Below the pieces are notes generated by a model that was given only the letters and a program-made list of their open reading frames with translations, searched no databases and was not told the DNA's origin. Source: Verrucomicrobiales bacterium (GTDB lineage Bacteria; Verrucomicrobiota; Verrucomicrobiae; Limisphaerales; UBA1100). Taken from it: DNA of 64,000 nt. Location: positions 52,943 to 116,942 of the forward strand of contig PBLV01000067.1 in the NCBI GenBank assembly GCA_002721895.1, in the 5' to 3' direction. Positions 25,650 through 34,714 of the stretch are shown here, one piece after another; the stretch's first letter is position 1; every line of letters begins with the position of its first letter. Both the position numbers and the translations under genes were made by a program.

Positions 25650-27440
25650 TCAGAGACTTCTTTCGGTGATTTTTCGGGTGATCTCGGTAATGGCGTTGCC
25701 AATGGACAGGGTGCCTCGGTCGCCTTGGCCATGGATCCGCATGGCGATGGTACCACTCTCCACCTCTTTTTTGCCGACAACGAACATGGTGTGGACCTTG
25801 GCGATCTCGGCGGCGCGGATCTTGCCGCCGATCTTGTCCCCGGACATGTCGGCACTGGCGCGGATGCCAGCGGCCTTGAGGTCAGCGAGGATTTTTTCCG
25901 CGTATTCGTTTTGGTTTTCGGTGATAGGCAGGACGCGCACTTGTTCGGGCGCAAGCCAAAGCGGGAAGTTGCCGGCAAAATGTTCGATCAAAATTCCCAC
26001 AAACCGCTCAAAACTGCCGAAGGGAGCCCGGTGGATCATTACGGGCTGGTGCCTAGTGTTGTCCGTGCCAACGTACTGGAGATTAAACCGGTCTGGCAGG
26101 TTGTAGTCCAGTTGCACGGTGCCAAGCTGCCACTCACGGCCGAGGCAGTCCTTCACCATGAAGTCCAGCTTGGGGCCGTAAAATGCCGCTTCCCCGGGGA
26201 CGGCCTCATGAACGAGGCCCATCTCATCGGCGACGCGCTTGAGGGTGGCCTCGGCGTGCTCCCAATTGGCGGGGTCGCCGGTATACTTGTCGCCGTCTGG
26301 GGCCCGCAAGCTGACCTGCACGCGGTAGTCATCCAGCCCCAATGAGCGCAGGGTCTTGAGGGTGAGATCCACGGTGTCGCGGACTTCGGCCTCCACTTGG
26401 TCTTGGGTACAAAAAATATGGGCGTCGTCCTGGGTCAAGCCACGGACACGGGTCAAGCCGCTCAGCTCGCCGCTTTGTTCATACCGGTAGACTGTTCCGA
26501 ATTCGGCAAGACGAACTGGTAATTCTCGATAGCTTCGTTTTTCCGCCGCAAAAATCTGGATGTGGTGCGGGCAGTTCATGGGCTTGAGGAGATATTCCTC
26601 GTTCTCCTCGGCCTGCAACGTGGGGTATTGGCTTTCCTTGTAGTAGGGGAAATGGCCGGAGGTCTTGTAGAGTTCAATACTGGCAATGTGCGGCGTAAAC
26701 ACGGGACTGTAACCGCGGGCCATCAGTTCGCCTTGCATGAAGTTTTGCAGTTCCGTCCGCACAATGCCGCCTTTGGGCATCCACAGCACTAGGCCTTGGC
26801 CGACCATGGGGGACAGCGTGAAGAGTCCCTGTTCGCGGCCAATTTTCCGGTGGTCGCGCTTCGCCGCCTCCTCGCGCATCTCTAGCCATTCGTTGAGCTG
26901 CGTCTTGTTTTTAAACGCGGTGCCGTAGATTCGCTGCAGTTGGGGGTTTTTTTCGTTGCCGCGATAATATGCCGCCGCCAAGCGGAGCAGCTTGAATGCC
27001 TTCACGTTTCCCGTGCGGGGCACATGCGGTCCGGCGCATAGGTCGAAAAATTCGCCATTGCGGAAGAAGGTGATCTTTTCACCCTCGGGAATGTCGTCGA
27101 TGCGTTCCAGTTTGTAGGGTTGGCTGACTTCCTCGTAATGGGCTTTGGCCTGCTCGCGGGTCATTTCGGAGTACTCAAAGGTCTGGTTTTCCTTCACGAC
27201 CTTTTTCATCTCCGCCTCAATTTTTTCGAAGTCATCCGGCGTGAACCGGTGCTCCAAGTCGAAGTCATAATAAAACCCCTCATCGGTGGGCGGGCCAATG
27301 TCGAGCTTGGCATTGGGCCAGATGCGCAGGACAGCCGTTGCCAGTACGTGCGCGCAGGAATGACGAATGCGCGACAGCTCATCCATTTGCTGTCGTTCCT
27401 CCAGTGTCTTGCGTTGGACCTCCGTCTTCGCTCCTTCCAT
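25650..27440 (-). CDS. thrS: Threonyl-tRNA synthetase lacking the TGS domain
   Basis: A 596-residue class II synthetase. The editing domain shows HSCAH at 27-31 and DLCAGPH near 143, the conserved editing-site residues. The catalytic domain shows the zinc-binding cysteine in MNCPHH near 295 and RYEQSGELSGLTRVRGLTQDD as motif 2. The C-terminal anticodon-binding domain includes PLWLAPEQVRVLPI. The start at 27440 leaves only about 25 residues before the editing domain, so the N-terminal TGS domain (about 60 residues in E. coli) is missing. No in-frame extension with TGS-like sequence is visible. It charges tRNA-Thr; rpmB lies 70 bases downstream. Confidence 0.95.
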   Translation of the reverse strand: MEGAKTEVQRKTLEERQQMDELSRIRHSCAHVLATAVLRIWPNAKLDIGPPTDEGFYYDFDLEHRFTPDDFEKIEAEMKKVVKENQTFEYSEMTREQAKAHYEEVSQPYKLERIDDIPEGEKITFFRNGEFFDLCAGPHVPRTGNVKAFKLLRLAAAYYRGNEKNPQLQRIYGTAFKNKTQLNEWLEMREEAAKRDHRKIGREQGLFTLSPMVGQGLVLWMPKGGIVRTELQNFMQGELMARGYSPVFTPHIASIELYKTSGHFPYYKESQYPTLQAEENEEYLLKPMNCPHHIQIFAAEKRSYRELPVRLAEFGTVYRYEQSGELSGLTRVRGLTQDDAHIFCTQDQVEAEVRDTVDLTLKTLRSLGLDDYRVQVSLRAPDGDKYTGDPANWEHAEATLKRVADEMGLVHEAVPGEAAFYGPKLDFMVKDCLGREWQLGTVQLDYNLPDRFNLQYVGTDNTRHQPVMIHRAPFGSFERFVGILIEHFAGNFPLWLAPEQVRVLPITENQNEYAEKILADLKAAGIRASADMSGDKIGGKIRAAEIAKVHTMFVVGKKEVESGTIAMRIHGQGDRGTLSIGNAITEITRKITERSL

Positions 27441-27557
27441 CGGCCGCGAGGTGTAACGCAAAACAGATGGGTGGAAAAGGAAATTGGAATCCACGGCACA
27501 ATCTGTCGTTGAATAATTCAGGCTCGCCCGTGATTTGCTTTTGGCTATCTTCGCTGC

Positions 27558-28130
27558 GTGAAGGAGTGGATTTCCGATTACATAGCCGCAGAGAAAAAGG
27601 CGTTGGACTCAATTTCTGTGGATGCGGTAGCCAAGGCGATCGAGACGGTCCGGGACGCGATGGAGGAGGGCCGCCAGATATTTGCCTTCGGCAACGGCGG
27701 CAGTGCCTCGAACTGCTCGCATTTCGCAACTGACTTGGGGAAAGGTTCGTCGGATGCAGTGGGCAAACGGTTCAAGGTAGTTTCGCTGAATGACAACATC
27801 AGTTGGATTACTGCCATTGGCAATGATTACGCCTACGATGAGGTGTACCAGCGGCAACTGGAAAATTATGGCCAGGCGGGTGACGTGGTTTTGACCATGA
27901 GCGTCAGTGGAAGCTCGCCCAACCTGGTCAAGGCGGTTGAGTGGGCGAAGGCAAACGGGTTGCGCGTGATTGCTCTCGTGGGAGGCAAGCGAGGCCGGCT
28001 GGCGGAGTTGGCCGACCAATGCATTGTTATTGGGGATACCCACTATGGCCGCGCAGAGGATTGCCAAATGGGAATTGCCCACATGATCTGTTACGCCTTC
28101 ATGGAAAATCCAGAATGGGTGAAGGCGTGA
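27558..28130 (+). CDS. gmhA: SIS-domain phosphoheptose isomerase
   Basis: A 190-residue SIS-domain protein with FGNGGSASNCSHFATDL near 44 and SVSGSSPNLVKAVEWAK near 114, the sugar-phosphate binding loops of GmhA. The terminal GRAEDCQMGIAHMICYAF matches the GmhA C-terminal helix with its metal-ligand glutamate and histidine. It would convert sedoheptulose-7-phosphate to heptose-7-phosphate for LPS inner core, consistent with the family 9 glycosyltransferase at 2.0-3.0 kb. The start is GTG 27558. hldE and gmhB are not in the window. A generic SIS isomerase is the alternative, but the length and motifs favour GmhA. Confidence 0.87.
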   Translation: MKEWISDYIAAEKKALDSISVDAVAKAIETVRDAMEEGRQIFAFGNGGSASNCSHFATDLGKGSSDAVGKRFKVVSLNDNISWITAIGNDYAYDEVYQRQLENYGQAGDVVLTMSVSGSSPNLVKAVEWAKANGLRVIALVGGKRGRLAELADQCIVIGDTHYGRAEDCQMGIAHMICYAFMENPEWVKA

Positions 28131-28201
28131 GGCCCCTATTCCAGTATTCTGTGGCGGGAAGCTGAGTTGCGGAGTACGGTCGCCGGGCAACCTACTATCG
28201 A

Positions 28202-29677
28202 ATGCGAAAGGCCGACCACATTCGCGGCAAGGTCAGCCAACTGCCGCACAAGCCAGGTGTGTATCTCATGAAAGACCGCTTGGGGACGGTCATTTACGTG
28301 GGCAAGGCGCGAGATCTGCATAAGCGGGTGAGCCAGTATTTCCATCCCTCACGCAGGATGGGGTGGGATTTGAAGTTCAGGGCGCTGGTGGATTCCATCG
28401 CTGATTTTGATGTGCACGTGGTCCGCGGGGAGCCGGAAGCTCTGCTGTTGGAAGGGCGGCTGATCAAGCAGTACAAACCCCGGTACAATGTCAGTTTTCG
28501 GGACGACAAGCGTTTTCTCATGCTCAAGGTAAACCTGAACGATCCCATTCCGCGCTTCACGCTCACACGGTTAAAGATTGATGACGGGGCACGATATTTC
28601 GGGCCGTTTCCCGGTGGTGGGGCTCTGCGGCGGACGCTGAATCTCGTTCGGCACAAATTCAACCTGCGCGGTTGCCGGCCGTTGACACCGGGCGAGCATG
28701 ACTACAAACATTGCCTCTACGCGCACATCAAGGTCTGCACTGCGCCCTGCGTGGAAAAGATTACGCGCGAGCAATATCGCATGCAGGTGGAAAATGCGTG
28801 TGACTTCCTTGCCGGCCAATGCAAGGAAATGCTCGCTGAGTTGGAATCGCAAATGGCCGAGGCCAGTGCGGAACTGGACTTTGAACGCGCAGCCGTGCTC
28901 CGGGATCAAATTGAAGACCTCCGTGGCACAACCCGCAAAACAACGCGTTACAGGCGTCTTCCACATCGGCTGCCCGTAGCCGTGGATCCTGACGAGGATT
29001 TGCAGGAATTGGCGAAAGTTCTGGCTTTGCCTGCCCCGCCCGCGCGCATTGAGGGATTCGATATCTCCAACATCAGCGGCACATTCATGGTGGCATCGAT
29101 GGTGGTCTTTCGCAGCGGCCGTCCATCGGTGGCAGACTATCGTCGTTACAAAATGAAAAGTGTGACCTCTCAGGATGACTTTGCCTGCATGGCGGAGGCG
29201 GTGGGGCGACGTTACCGGCGAGTGATCCGTGAGGGGAGGCCCCTGCCGGACTTGATTCTAATCGACGGAGGCAAAGGGCAGTTGAACATGGCCTTGAGGG
29301 AATTAAATAAGTTCGGGCTCGAACGCATTCCCGTCATCGGTTTGGCTAAGGAGTTTGAGGAAATCCATCGGCCAAATGTGCGGGAGCCGCTTCGATTGGA
29401 TGAAAATTCGGGCGCACTCAAATTGCTGCAACGTGTGCGCGACGAGTCTCACCGGTTTGCTAACTCCTTTAATGCAGAGCTGAGAATTCGGAAAATTTCC
29501 GAGAGTCTTCTCGACGAATTCCCCGGCATCGGTACAAGCCGGAAATCGGCCTTGCTGAAACATTTCGGAAGCCTCCAACGGCTGAGAGAGGCGGCCTCTG
29601 AAGAAATTGCCCAAGTGCCTGGATTCGGAAAAAAGAGTGCTGATGCGTTGTGTAAATTCCTGCGCGCACGGGATTGA
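28202..29677 (+). CDS. uvrC: Excinuclease ABC subunit C, short form
   Basis: A 491-residue UvrC. The GIY-YIG nuclease is at 20-100 ([26 protein letters not shown]). The four-cysteine cluster region runs from GCRPL to [14 protein letters not shown]. The UVR (UvrB-binding) motif [19 protein letters not shown] is near 230. The RNase H-like 5'-nuclease carries [23 protein letters not shown] and RDESHRFAN. Tandem helix-hairpin-helix motifs end the protein ([30 protein letters not shown]). Compared with E. coli UvrC (610 residues), about 100 residues between UVR and RNase H domains are missing. Catalytic residues of both nuclease centres appear present, so it should still make both incisions in nucleotide excision repair. 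Confidence 0.95.
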   Translation: MRKADHIRGKVSQLPHKPGVYLMKDRLGTVIYVGKARDLHKRVSQYFHPSRRMGWDLKFRALVDSIADFDVHVVRGEPEALLLEGRLIKQYKPRYNVSFRDDKRFLMLKVNLNDPIPRFTLTRLKIDDGARYFGPFPGGGALRRTLNLVRHKFNLRGCRPLTPGEHDYKHCLYAHIKVCTAPCVEKITREQYRMQVENACDFLAGQCKEMLAELESQMAEASAELDFERAAVLRDQIEDLRGTTRKTTRYRRLPHRLPVAVDPDEDLQELAKVLALPAPPARIEGFDISNISGTFMVASMVVFRSGRPSVADYRRYKMKSVTSQDDFACMAEAVGRRYRRVIREGRPLPDLILIDGGKGQLNMALRELNKFGLERIPVIGLAKEFEEIHRPNVREPLRLDENSGALKLLQRVRDESHRFANSFNAELRIRKISESLLDEFPGIGTSRKSALLKHFGSLQRLREAASEEIAQVPGFGKKSADALCKFLRARD

Positions 29678-29739
29678 CGCCTCTGGAAAGGGCGGCTTGC
29701 CATCTTCCAGCAGCACCCGATAATGCCCCTACATTTTCC

Positions 29740-31440
29740 ATGAAAATTCACTTGGCTTTAATAATAACAGCAGTTTCGTTGTCCGCCGCCCCTTACCGGC
29801 CCGGCCCGGATGCGCACCGCAAGGAAGGGGTGCCGCGCGGCAAGGTGATTCAGGGGGAGTGGAATGATTCCAAGGCGTTCCCTGGCACGACGCGGTCGTA
29901 CTGGGTATACATCCCGGCGCAGTACGATGCGAAACAGCCGGCAAATCTGATGGTGTTTCAGGATGGCGGCGGGTTTGTGCGCGAGAATGGGCACACTCGA
30001 GTGCCGATCGTTTTTGATAACCTCATTCATCGCAAGGAATTGCCGGTGACAATTGGGCTGTTCGTCAATCCCGGCAGCGTGCCGGGTGCGGAGCCGGGCA
30101 ATCAGCCGCGCCGAAACCGGGCGTTTGAGTACGATACGGTCAGTGCTGATTACGCGAATTTTATCATCGATGAACTTTGGCCGGTAGTCGCCAAGCAGCA
30201 CAAGCTGGTGATTGTCAAGGACCCGCGGGCGCGGGCAATTTGCGGGAACAGCAGCGGCGGGGTGGCGGCCTTCACTGCGGCGTGGCATCGGCCGGATTTT
30301 TTTGGCGGAGTGATCAGTCACATCGGCAGCTTCACCAATATCCGTGGCGGCTACGTGTATCCGGCGCTCATTCGTAAAACGGAAAAGAAGAATTTGCGCG
30401 TGCTGTTACAGGAGGGCCGGAAGGATTTGGATAATTTGCACGGGCACTGGCCGCTCTCCAATGCTGAGGTATCGGCAGCCCTGCGGTTCAAAGAGTACGA
30501 GCACAAAATGATTTGGGGCGATGACGGTCATAGCGGACGGCACGGCGGGGCGATCTTTCCGGAATCGGCCAAATGGATTTTTTCGGCGGCCGAAGTGAAG
30601 AATGAAATTAAGCCGAAGCCGAAGATTCCGGAATACAAGCTGACGAAGTATTCGGAACGGCAAAAGGGCGTGCCGCGCGGGAAGGTGTCCACGCATATTT
30701 TGGAGAGTACGATATTCAAAAGCACGCGGCGCGAGTATTCCGTGTATGTGCCAGCACAGTATCAGGCGGACAAACCGGCGTGCGTGATGGTGTTTCAGGA
30801 TGGCCACGCATACCTGAAGGAAGACGGCGATGTGCGGACGACGGTGGTGTTTGATAATCTCATCCACCAAGGCGAAATGCCCGTGACGATCGGAGTGTTC
30901 GTTAATCCCGGCCATCGCGGCGAAGCGTTTCCGGACAACCGCTGGCGGGCGAACAATCGCAGTTTCGAATACGACTCGCTCGGTGATCAGTACGCGCGTT
31001 TTGTGCTTGAGGAGTTGCTGCCGGCGGTGGGAGAGAAATTTAATCTCTCCGGCAAGGCGGCTGATCGCGCCATCTGCGGCGCCAGCAGCGGCGGTATCTG
31101 CGCCTTCACGGTGGCTTGGGAACGTCCGGATGCCTTCAGCAAGGTGTACAGCATGATCGGCAGTTTCACAAATATTCGCGGCGGGCACGTGTACCCCAGT
31201 TGGATCCGAAAGACGGCGAAGAAACCGGTGAAAGTATTTTTGCAAGCCGGACGCCACGATCTCGACAACTCGCACGGCCACTGGCCGCTGGCCAATGAAC
31301 AGATGGCGGCAGCGTTGAAGTTCATGGGCTGGGATCACCGCTTCGAGTATGGCGACGGAAAACACGATCTAAAGCACGGCGGCGTGCTCATGCCCGAGGC
31401 TCTGAGGTGGCTGTGGGCGGATCACGTGAAGAAGGATTAA
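29740..31440 (+). CDS. Exported tandem-duplicated putative esterase
   Basis: A 566-residue protein with a signal peptide ([16 protein letters not shown]) and two consecutive homologous alpha/beta-hydrolase domains of the enterochelin-esterase (Fes/IroE-like) family, roughly 20-295 and 305-566. Each half repeats [14 protein letters not shown] or YVPAQYQ, VFQDG, VFDNLIH and a nucleophile elbow ([17 protein letters not shown] and [17 protein letters not shown]). Each also has a late histidine (GHSGRHGG and KHDLKHGG). Both catalytic serines look intact. The substrate is unknown; relatives include siderophore and feruloyl esterases. ATG 29740 follows a long in-frame extension in uvrC's tail that lacks a signal. 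Its stop overlaps the next gene's start (TAATG). Confidence 0.85.
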   Translation: MKIHLALIITAVSLSAAPYRPGPDAHRKEGVPRGKVIQGEWNDSKAFPGTTRSYWVYIPAQYDAKQPANLMVFQDGGGFVRENGHTRVPIVFDNLIHRKELPVTIGLFVNPGSVPGAEPGNQPRRNRAFEYDTVSADYANFIIDELWPVVAKQHKLVIVKDPRARAICGNSSGGVAAFTAAWHRPDFFGGVISHIGSFTNIRGGYVYPALIRKTEKKNLRVLLQEGRKDLDNLHGHWPLSNAEVSAALRFKEYEHKMIWGDDGHSGRHGGAIFPESAKWIFSAAEVKNEIKPKPKIPEYKLTKYSERQKGVPRGKVSTHILESTIFKSTRREYSVYVPAQYQADKPACVMVFQDGHAYLKEDGDVRTTVVFDNLIHQGEMPVTIGVFVNPGHRGEAFPDNRWRANNRSFEYDSLGDQYARFVLEELLPAVGEKFNLSGKAADRAICGASSGGICAFTVAWERPDAFSKVYSMIGSFTNIRGGHVYPSWIRKTAKKPVKVFLQAGRHDLDNSHGHWPLANEQMAAALKFMGWDHRFEYGDGKHDLKHGGVLMPEALRWLWADHVKKD

Positions 31441-32393
31441 TGATGAAACGATTTTTTCTGACAGGATTGGTTGTATTGGGCGGTGTTCTACAAGCGCAAG
31501 ACATGCCCCTTTCGCAGGTGTTGATTCCGGGTGAGGGCTGGAAACTGACTTCGTTCCAGCACGGTTTCACCGATGCACCCACGGCAGATTCGGCGGGCAA
31601 TTTTTACTTCTCCGACATGCGTAGTGAACAGGGGCTGTACAAGATCATCCCGCAAGGAAAGGTGGTCCTTTATCTCAAGGGCATGACGGGCATTAGTGGG
31701 ATGAAGTTTGGTCCGGATGGCAAAATTTATGCGTGCCGGGCAAAGACGCGGGAGTTGGTTTCGATTGATCCGGAATCCAACAAAATGACAGTGCTCGCCA
31801 AGGACGTGCGGCCGAATGATTTGGTGGTGACGCACAAGGGCTATTTGTATTTCACGGAAACGCCCAAGAAACAGGTGACGTTTTACAACATCAAGACCGG
31901 CAAAATGAAGCCGGCGGATGTGGGTATTACGGCGCCCAACGGTATCTGTCTGTCACCGGATCAGGGAACGCTGGTGGTGTCGGATTTTCGCGGCAAACAT
32001 TGCTGGGCGTTTCGAATCGAGCCGGACGGCACGCTGGCGCACAAGCAGCCGTACATGACCATGCGGCGCAAGCCGAAGCCGTCACAGGAGCGAACGATCC
32101 TGCCAGAATTTCAACCTTCGTGTCGCGGCGATGGAATGATCACCGATGCGTACGGGCGTTACTACGTTGCCACGGAATTGGGCGTGCAGTATTTCGATCC
32201 CACCGGTCGCATCAGCGGAGTTATCCCGGGGCCGCCGTGGATCAAGGGGATCACGAGTGTGGCGTTCGGCGGCTTCAAGATGGAATACCTTTACATCACC
32301 TGTTTCGACAAAATTTACCGACTGAAAACGAAGACACGCGGCATCGTTTATCAAGATGGTCCGCAAGCGTATCCGCCGAAAAAGAAAAAGTAG
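31440..32393 (+). CDS. Exported SMP-30/gluconolactonase-like protein
   Basis: A 317-residue protein with signal peptide [20 protein letters not shown] and a six-bladed beta-propeller of the SMP-30/gluconolactonase/LRE family. Blade motifs include APTADSAGNFYFSDM, GISGMKFGPDGKIYACR, RPNDLVVTHKGYLYFTET and GICLSPDQGTLVVSD. The family's calcium-binding positions (Glu, Asn, Asp) are partly visible (PND, PNG, SPD). It could hydrolyse a sugar lactone in the periplasm. The start is coupled to the tandem esterase stop (TAATG; a second ATG follows directly), so the two exported hydrolases form an operon and may attack the same substrate. It is convergent with mtnP, with a single base between stops. 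Confidence 0.83.
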   Translation: MMKRFFLTGLVVLGGVLQAQDMPLSQVLIPGEGWKLTSFQHGFTDAPTADSAGNFYFSDMRSEQGLYKIIPQGKVVLYLKGMTGISGMKFGPDGKIYACRAKTRELVSIDPESNKMTVLAKDVRPNDLVVTHKGYLYFTETPKKQVTFYNIKTGKMKPADVGITAPNGICLSPDQGTLVVSDFRGKHCWAFRIEPDGTLAHKQPYMTMRRKPKPSQERTILPEFQPSCRGDGMITDAYGRYYVATELGVQYFDPTGRISGVIPGPPWIKGITSVAFGGFKMEYLYITCFDKIYRLKTKTRGIVYQDGPQAYPPKKKK

Positions 32394-32394
32394 C

Positions 32395-33261
32395 TTAAAG
32401 GTACTTTTTCAAAATCGGTTCGAGCGCCTTCTTCGTCTTTGCCGGCCAGACTTTTCGGTCGGTCATAATCGCGTTCTCCAAAGCGGAATGGCAGGGCCAA
32501 TCAGCGGGCTCGGTGGGGATGCGGGGGAGCACGTCGGCCAAGACAGCCTTGGCGGTGGCGGCGTTGCGGTTGAGGTTTTCGATGACCATCTCCACCGTCA
32601 CGTGGGCTTCGTCGGTTTTCCAGCAATCGTAATCGGTGATCATTGCCATGGTAGCGTAGGCGATCTCCGCTTCGCGCGCGCACTTGGCTTCGCCCAGGTT
32701 GGTCATGCCGATGACGTCGTACTTGAGCCGGTGATTGGTGAGCGACTCGGCGCGCGTGCTAAAGGCGGGGCCTTCCATGTTCACGTAAGTGCCGCCATTG
32801 TGCACGCGGGCCTTTTTGCGGCGGGCACTCTTGAGGAGCAATTGACGCAGCTCCTCGCAAATTGGATCAGCAAACGCGACGTGCCCGACGATGCCATCGC
32901 CAAAAAAGGTGTGATTGGCCGATTGCTTGGTGCGATCGAGAAACTGGTCGATCATGACGATGTCGCAAGGCTTATATTTTTTTTGCAACGAACCGACGGC
33001 GCTCACACTGATGATCCACTGCACGCCCAGCTTTTTCATTGCCCAAATATTGGCGCGATGGTTCAGCTCGCTGGGCATGATCCGATGCCCCCGGCCATGG
33101 CGGGGGAGGAAGGCGACTTCGCGGCCAGCGAGGATTCCGGTCAAGAGTTGGTCAGAGGGTGTCCCAAAAGGTGTTTTGACCGTTCGCCATTTCTGGTTTT
33201 CAAAGCCTTCAATGTTGTACAGGCCGCTGCCGCCGATAATGCCGATGCGGTGGGTGTCCAT
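32395..33261 (-). CDS. mtnP: S-methyl-5'-thioadenosine phosphorylase
   Basis: A 288-residue nucleoside phosphorylase of the PNP/MTAP family. It opens HRIGIIGGSGLYNIEGF (phosphate loop), then FLPRHGRGHRIMPSELNHRANIWAMK, GGTYVNMEGPAFSTRAES, and MTNLGEAKCAREAEIAYATM with ITDYDCW. The Asp pair in TDYD and the MEGPAFSTRAES segment fit 6-aminopurine (MTA) specificity rather than guanosine/inosine. It cleaves methylthioadenosine for methionine salvage. ATG 33261 is chosen over an upstream in-frame extension to 33315 since family similarity begins at DTHRIGI. Divergent from glgC by 108 bases. Confidence 0.92.
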   Translation of the reverse strand: MDTHRIGIIGGSGLYNIEGFENQKWRTVKTPFGTPSDQLLTGILAGREVAFLPRHGRGHRIMPSELNHRANIWAMKKLGVQWIISVSAVGSLQKKYKPCDIVMIDQFLDRTKQSANHTFFGDGIVGHVAFADPICEELRQLLLKSARRKKARVHNGGTYVNMEGPAFSTRAESLTNHRLKYDVIGMTNLGEAKCAREAEIAYATMAMITDYDCWKTDEAHVTVEMVIENLNRNAATAKAVLADVLPRIPTEPADWPCHSALENAIMTDRKVWPAKTKKALEPILKKYL

Positions 33262-33369
33262 TTCAAAAAGTGTTCGCGTCTGGGTAGGTGGACGGTTAGG
33301 GTCGGTCCAACCCAAATCTGCGCCGCCATCGTTGCGCCCGGTGGAATGTGCTGCAAGCAGGGATTTTCT

Positions 33370-34683
33370 ATGCCCAAGCGTAGCAACAAGTTTTTTGATC
33401 CTTCAACCACTCTCGCAGTGGTCATGGGAGGAGGGCAGGGAACTCGCCTGTTTCCGTTGACTCAGGACCGGGCCAAGCCGGCGGTTCCCTTGGCGGGCAA
33501 GTATCGGCTGGTTGATATTCCCATTTCTAACTGCATCAATTCCGGCGTCAAGCGGGTGTATCTCCTGACGCAGTTTAACTCAGCGTCGTTGCATCGGCAT
33601 ATTTCCCTGTCTTACAAATTTGATCATTTCACGAGGGGATTTGTCGAGATTCTGGCGGCGGAGCAGACATTGTCAGATTCATCATGGTATCAGGGCACGG
33701 CTGATGCAGTGCGGAAAAACCTCAATCATTTTTTGAACCACCGCTTTGATTATCTGCTGATCCTCAGTGGCGACCAGTTGTACAACATGGATTTTCGCAA
33801 GGTGATTTCCCAGCATGTGGAGTCCAAGGCCGAAATGACGGTGGCCACGATTCCCGTGGAACGCGGGAGCGTTCCCAGCTTTGGAATCATGAAAATCAAC
33901 GAGGATCACCGTATCTCCGAATTTGTCGAGAAGCCGAAAAATGAAGCGTTGATCGACTCTTTGCGAATGCCTGCGGCGACCAAAGAGCACTTGGGCGTGG
34001 CGCCCTCGGCGGACCTTTATCTGGCTTCAATGGGTATTTACGTGTTCAACCGGGATGTGCTCGTGGATCTGCTGGACAATGACCTGACTGACTTTGGCAA
34101 GCACATCATCCCGAGCGCAATCAAGGAGCGCCGTTCCTATTCCTACGTGTACCAAGGTTACTGGGAGGATGTGGGAACCATCCGGACATTTTTCGAGGCG
34201 AACTTGGACGCGGCTACCGTGCTGCCTCGCTTTAATTTTTTCGACATGACTTCGCCCATTTTTACGAGGCCTCGATATCTACCGGCCAGTAAGATCAATG
34301 GGGCGGCGATAGAGCATGCTGTGCTGAGCGATGGTTGTATCATCAATCGGGCGCAGATCTCACGCTCCATTGTGGGTGTGCGGAGCATTGTGGGCGAGGG
34401 CACGCAACTGAGACGGGTAGTGGTGATGGGGGCGGATTATTATGAATCGGACGAGTCCATCCGCCAGCGGGCGCTGAATGGTGAGCCGCCGATTGGGATT
34501 GGGAGCCATACTCGCATCGAGAATGCGATCATTGACAAAAACGCCCGGATTGGCGAGCGGTGCGTTATTTCGCCGGATGGCAAACCGGAATGTTATGATG
34601 ATCCGGAAAACCGTTTTTACATTCGTGACGGTATCGTGGTGATTCCCAAGAATGGGGCGTTGCGGGACGGGACAATCATTTGA
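33370..34683 (+). CDS. glgC: Glucose-1-phosphate adenylyltransferase
   Basis: A 437-residue ADP-glucose pyrophosphorylase. The N-terminal nucleotide-binding [20 protein letters not shown], then [26 protein letters not shown] (metal Asp), EFVEKPKNE and YWEDVGTI are standard GlgC motifs. The C-terminal left-handed beta-helix is seen in [20 protein letters not shown]. It makes ADP-glucose, the committed step of glycogen synthesis, and pairs functionally with the debranching enzyme at 13.5-17.7 kb. ATG 33370 has AGCAGGG nine bases upstream; the frame remains open far upstream across the mtnP antisense, which is not coding. Confidence 0.96.
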   Translation: MPKRSNKFFDPSTTLAVVMGGGQGTRLFPLTQDRAKPAVPLAGKYRLVDIPISNCINSGVKRVYLLTQFNSASLHRHISLSYKFDHFTRGFVEILAAEQTLSDSSWYQGTADAVRKNLNHFLNHRFDYLLILSGDQLYNMDFRKVISQHVESKAEMTVATIPVERGSVPSFGIMKINEDHRISEFVEKPKNEALIDSLRMPAATKEHLGVAPSADLYLASMGIYVFNRDVLVDLLDNDLTDFGKHIIPSAIKERRSYSYVYQGYWEDVGTIRTFFEANLDAATVLPRFNFFDMTSPIFTRPRYLPASKINGAAIEHAVLSDGCIINRAQISRSIVGVRSIVGEGTQLRRVVVMGADYYESDESIRQRALNGEPPIGIGSHTRIENAIIDKNARIGERCVISPDGKPECYDDPENRFYIRDGIVVIPKNGALRDGTII

Positions 34684-34714
34684 TCGGCAGTGGGCTGGAT
34701 TTTCAGATCGCATC

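Noticed and set aside
25310..25978. A 222-residue version of L28
   Set aside because: The extension overlaps thrS in another frame; L28 clearly begins at 25579.
32356..33369. An N-terminal extension that would make glgC 775 residues
   Set aside because: The extra part is antisense to mtnP, whereas the GlgC family starts at 33370.
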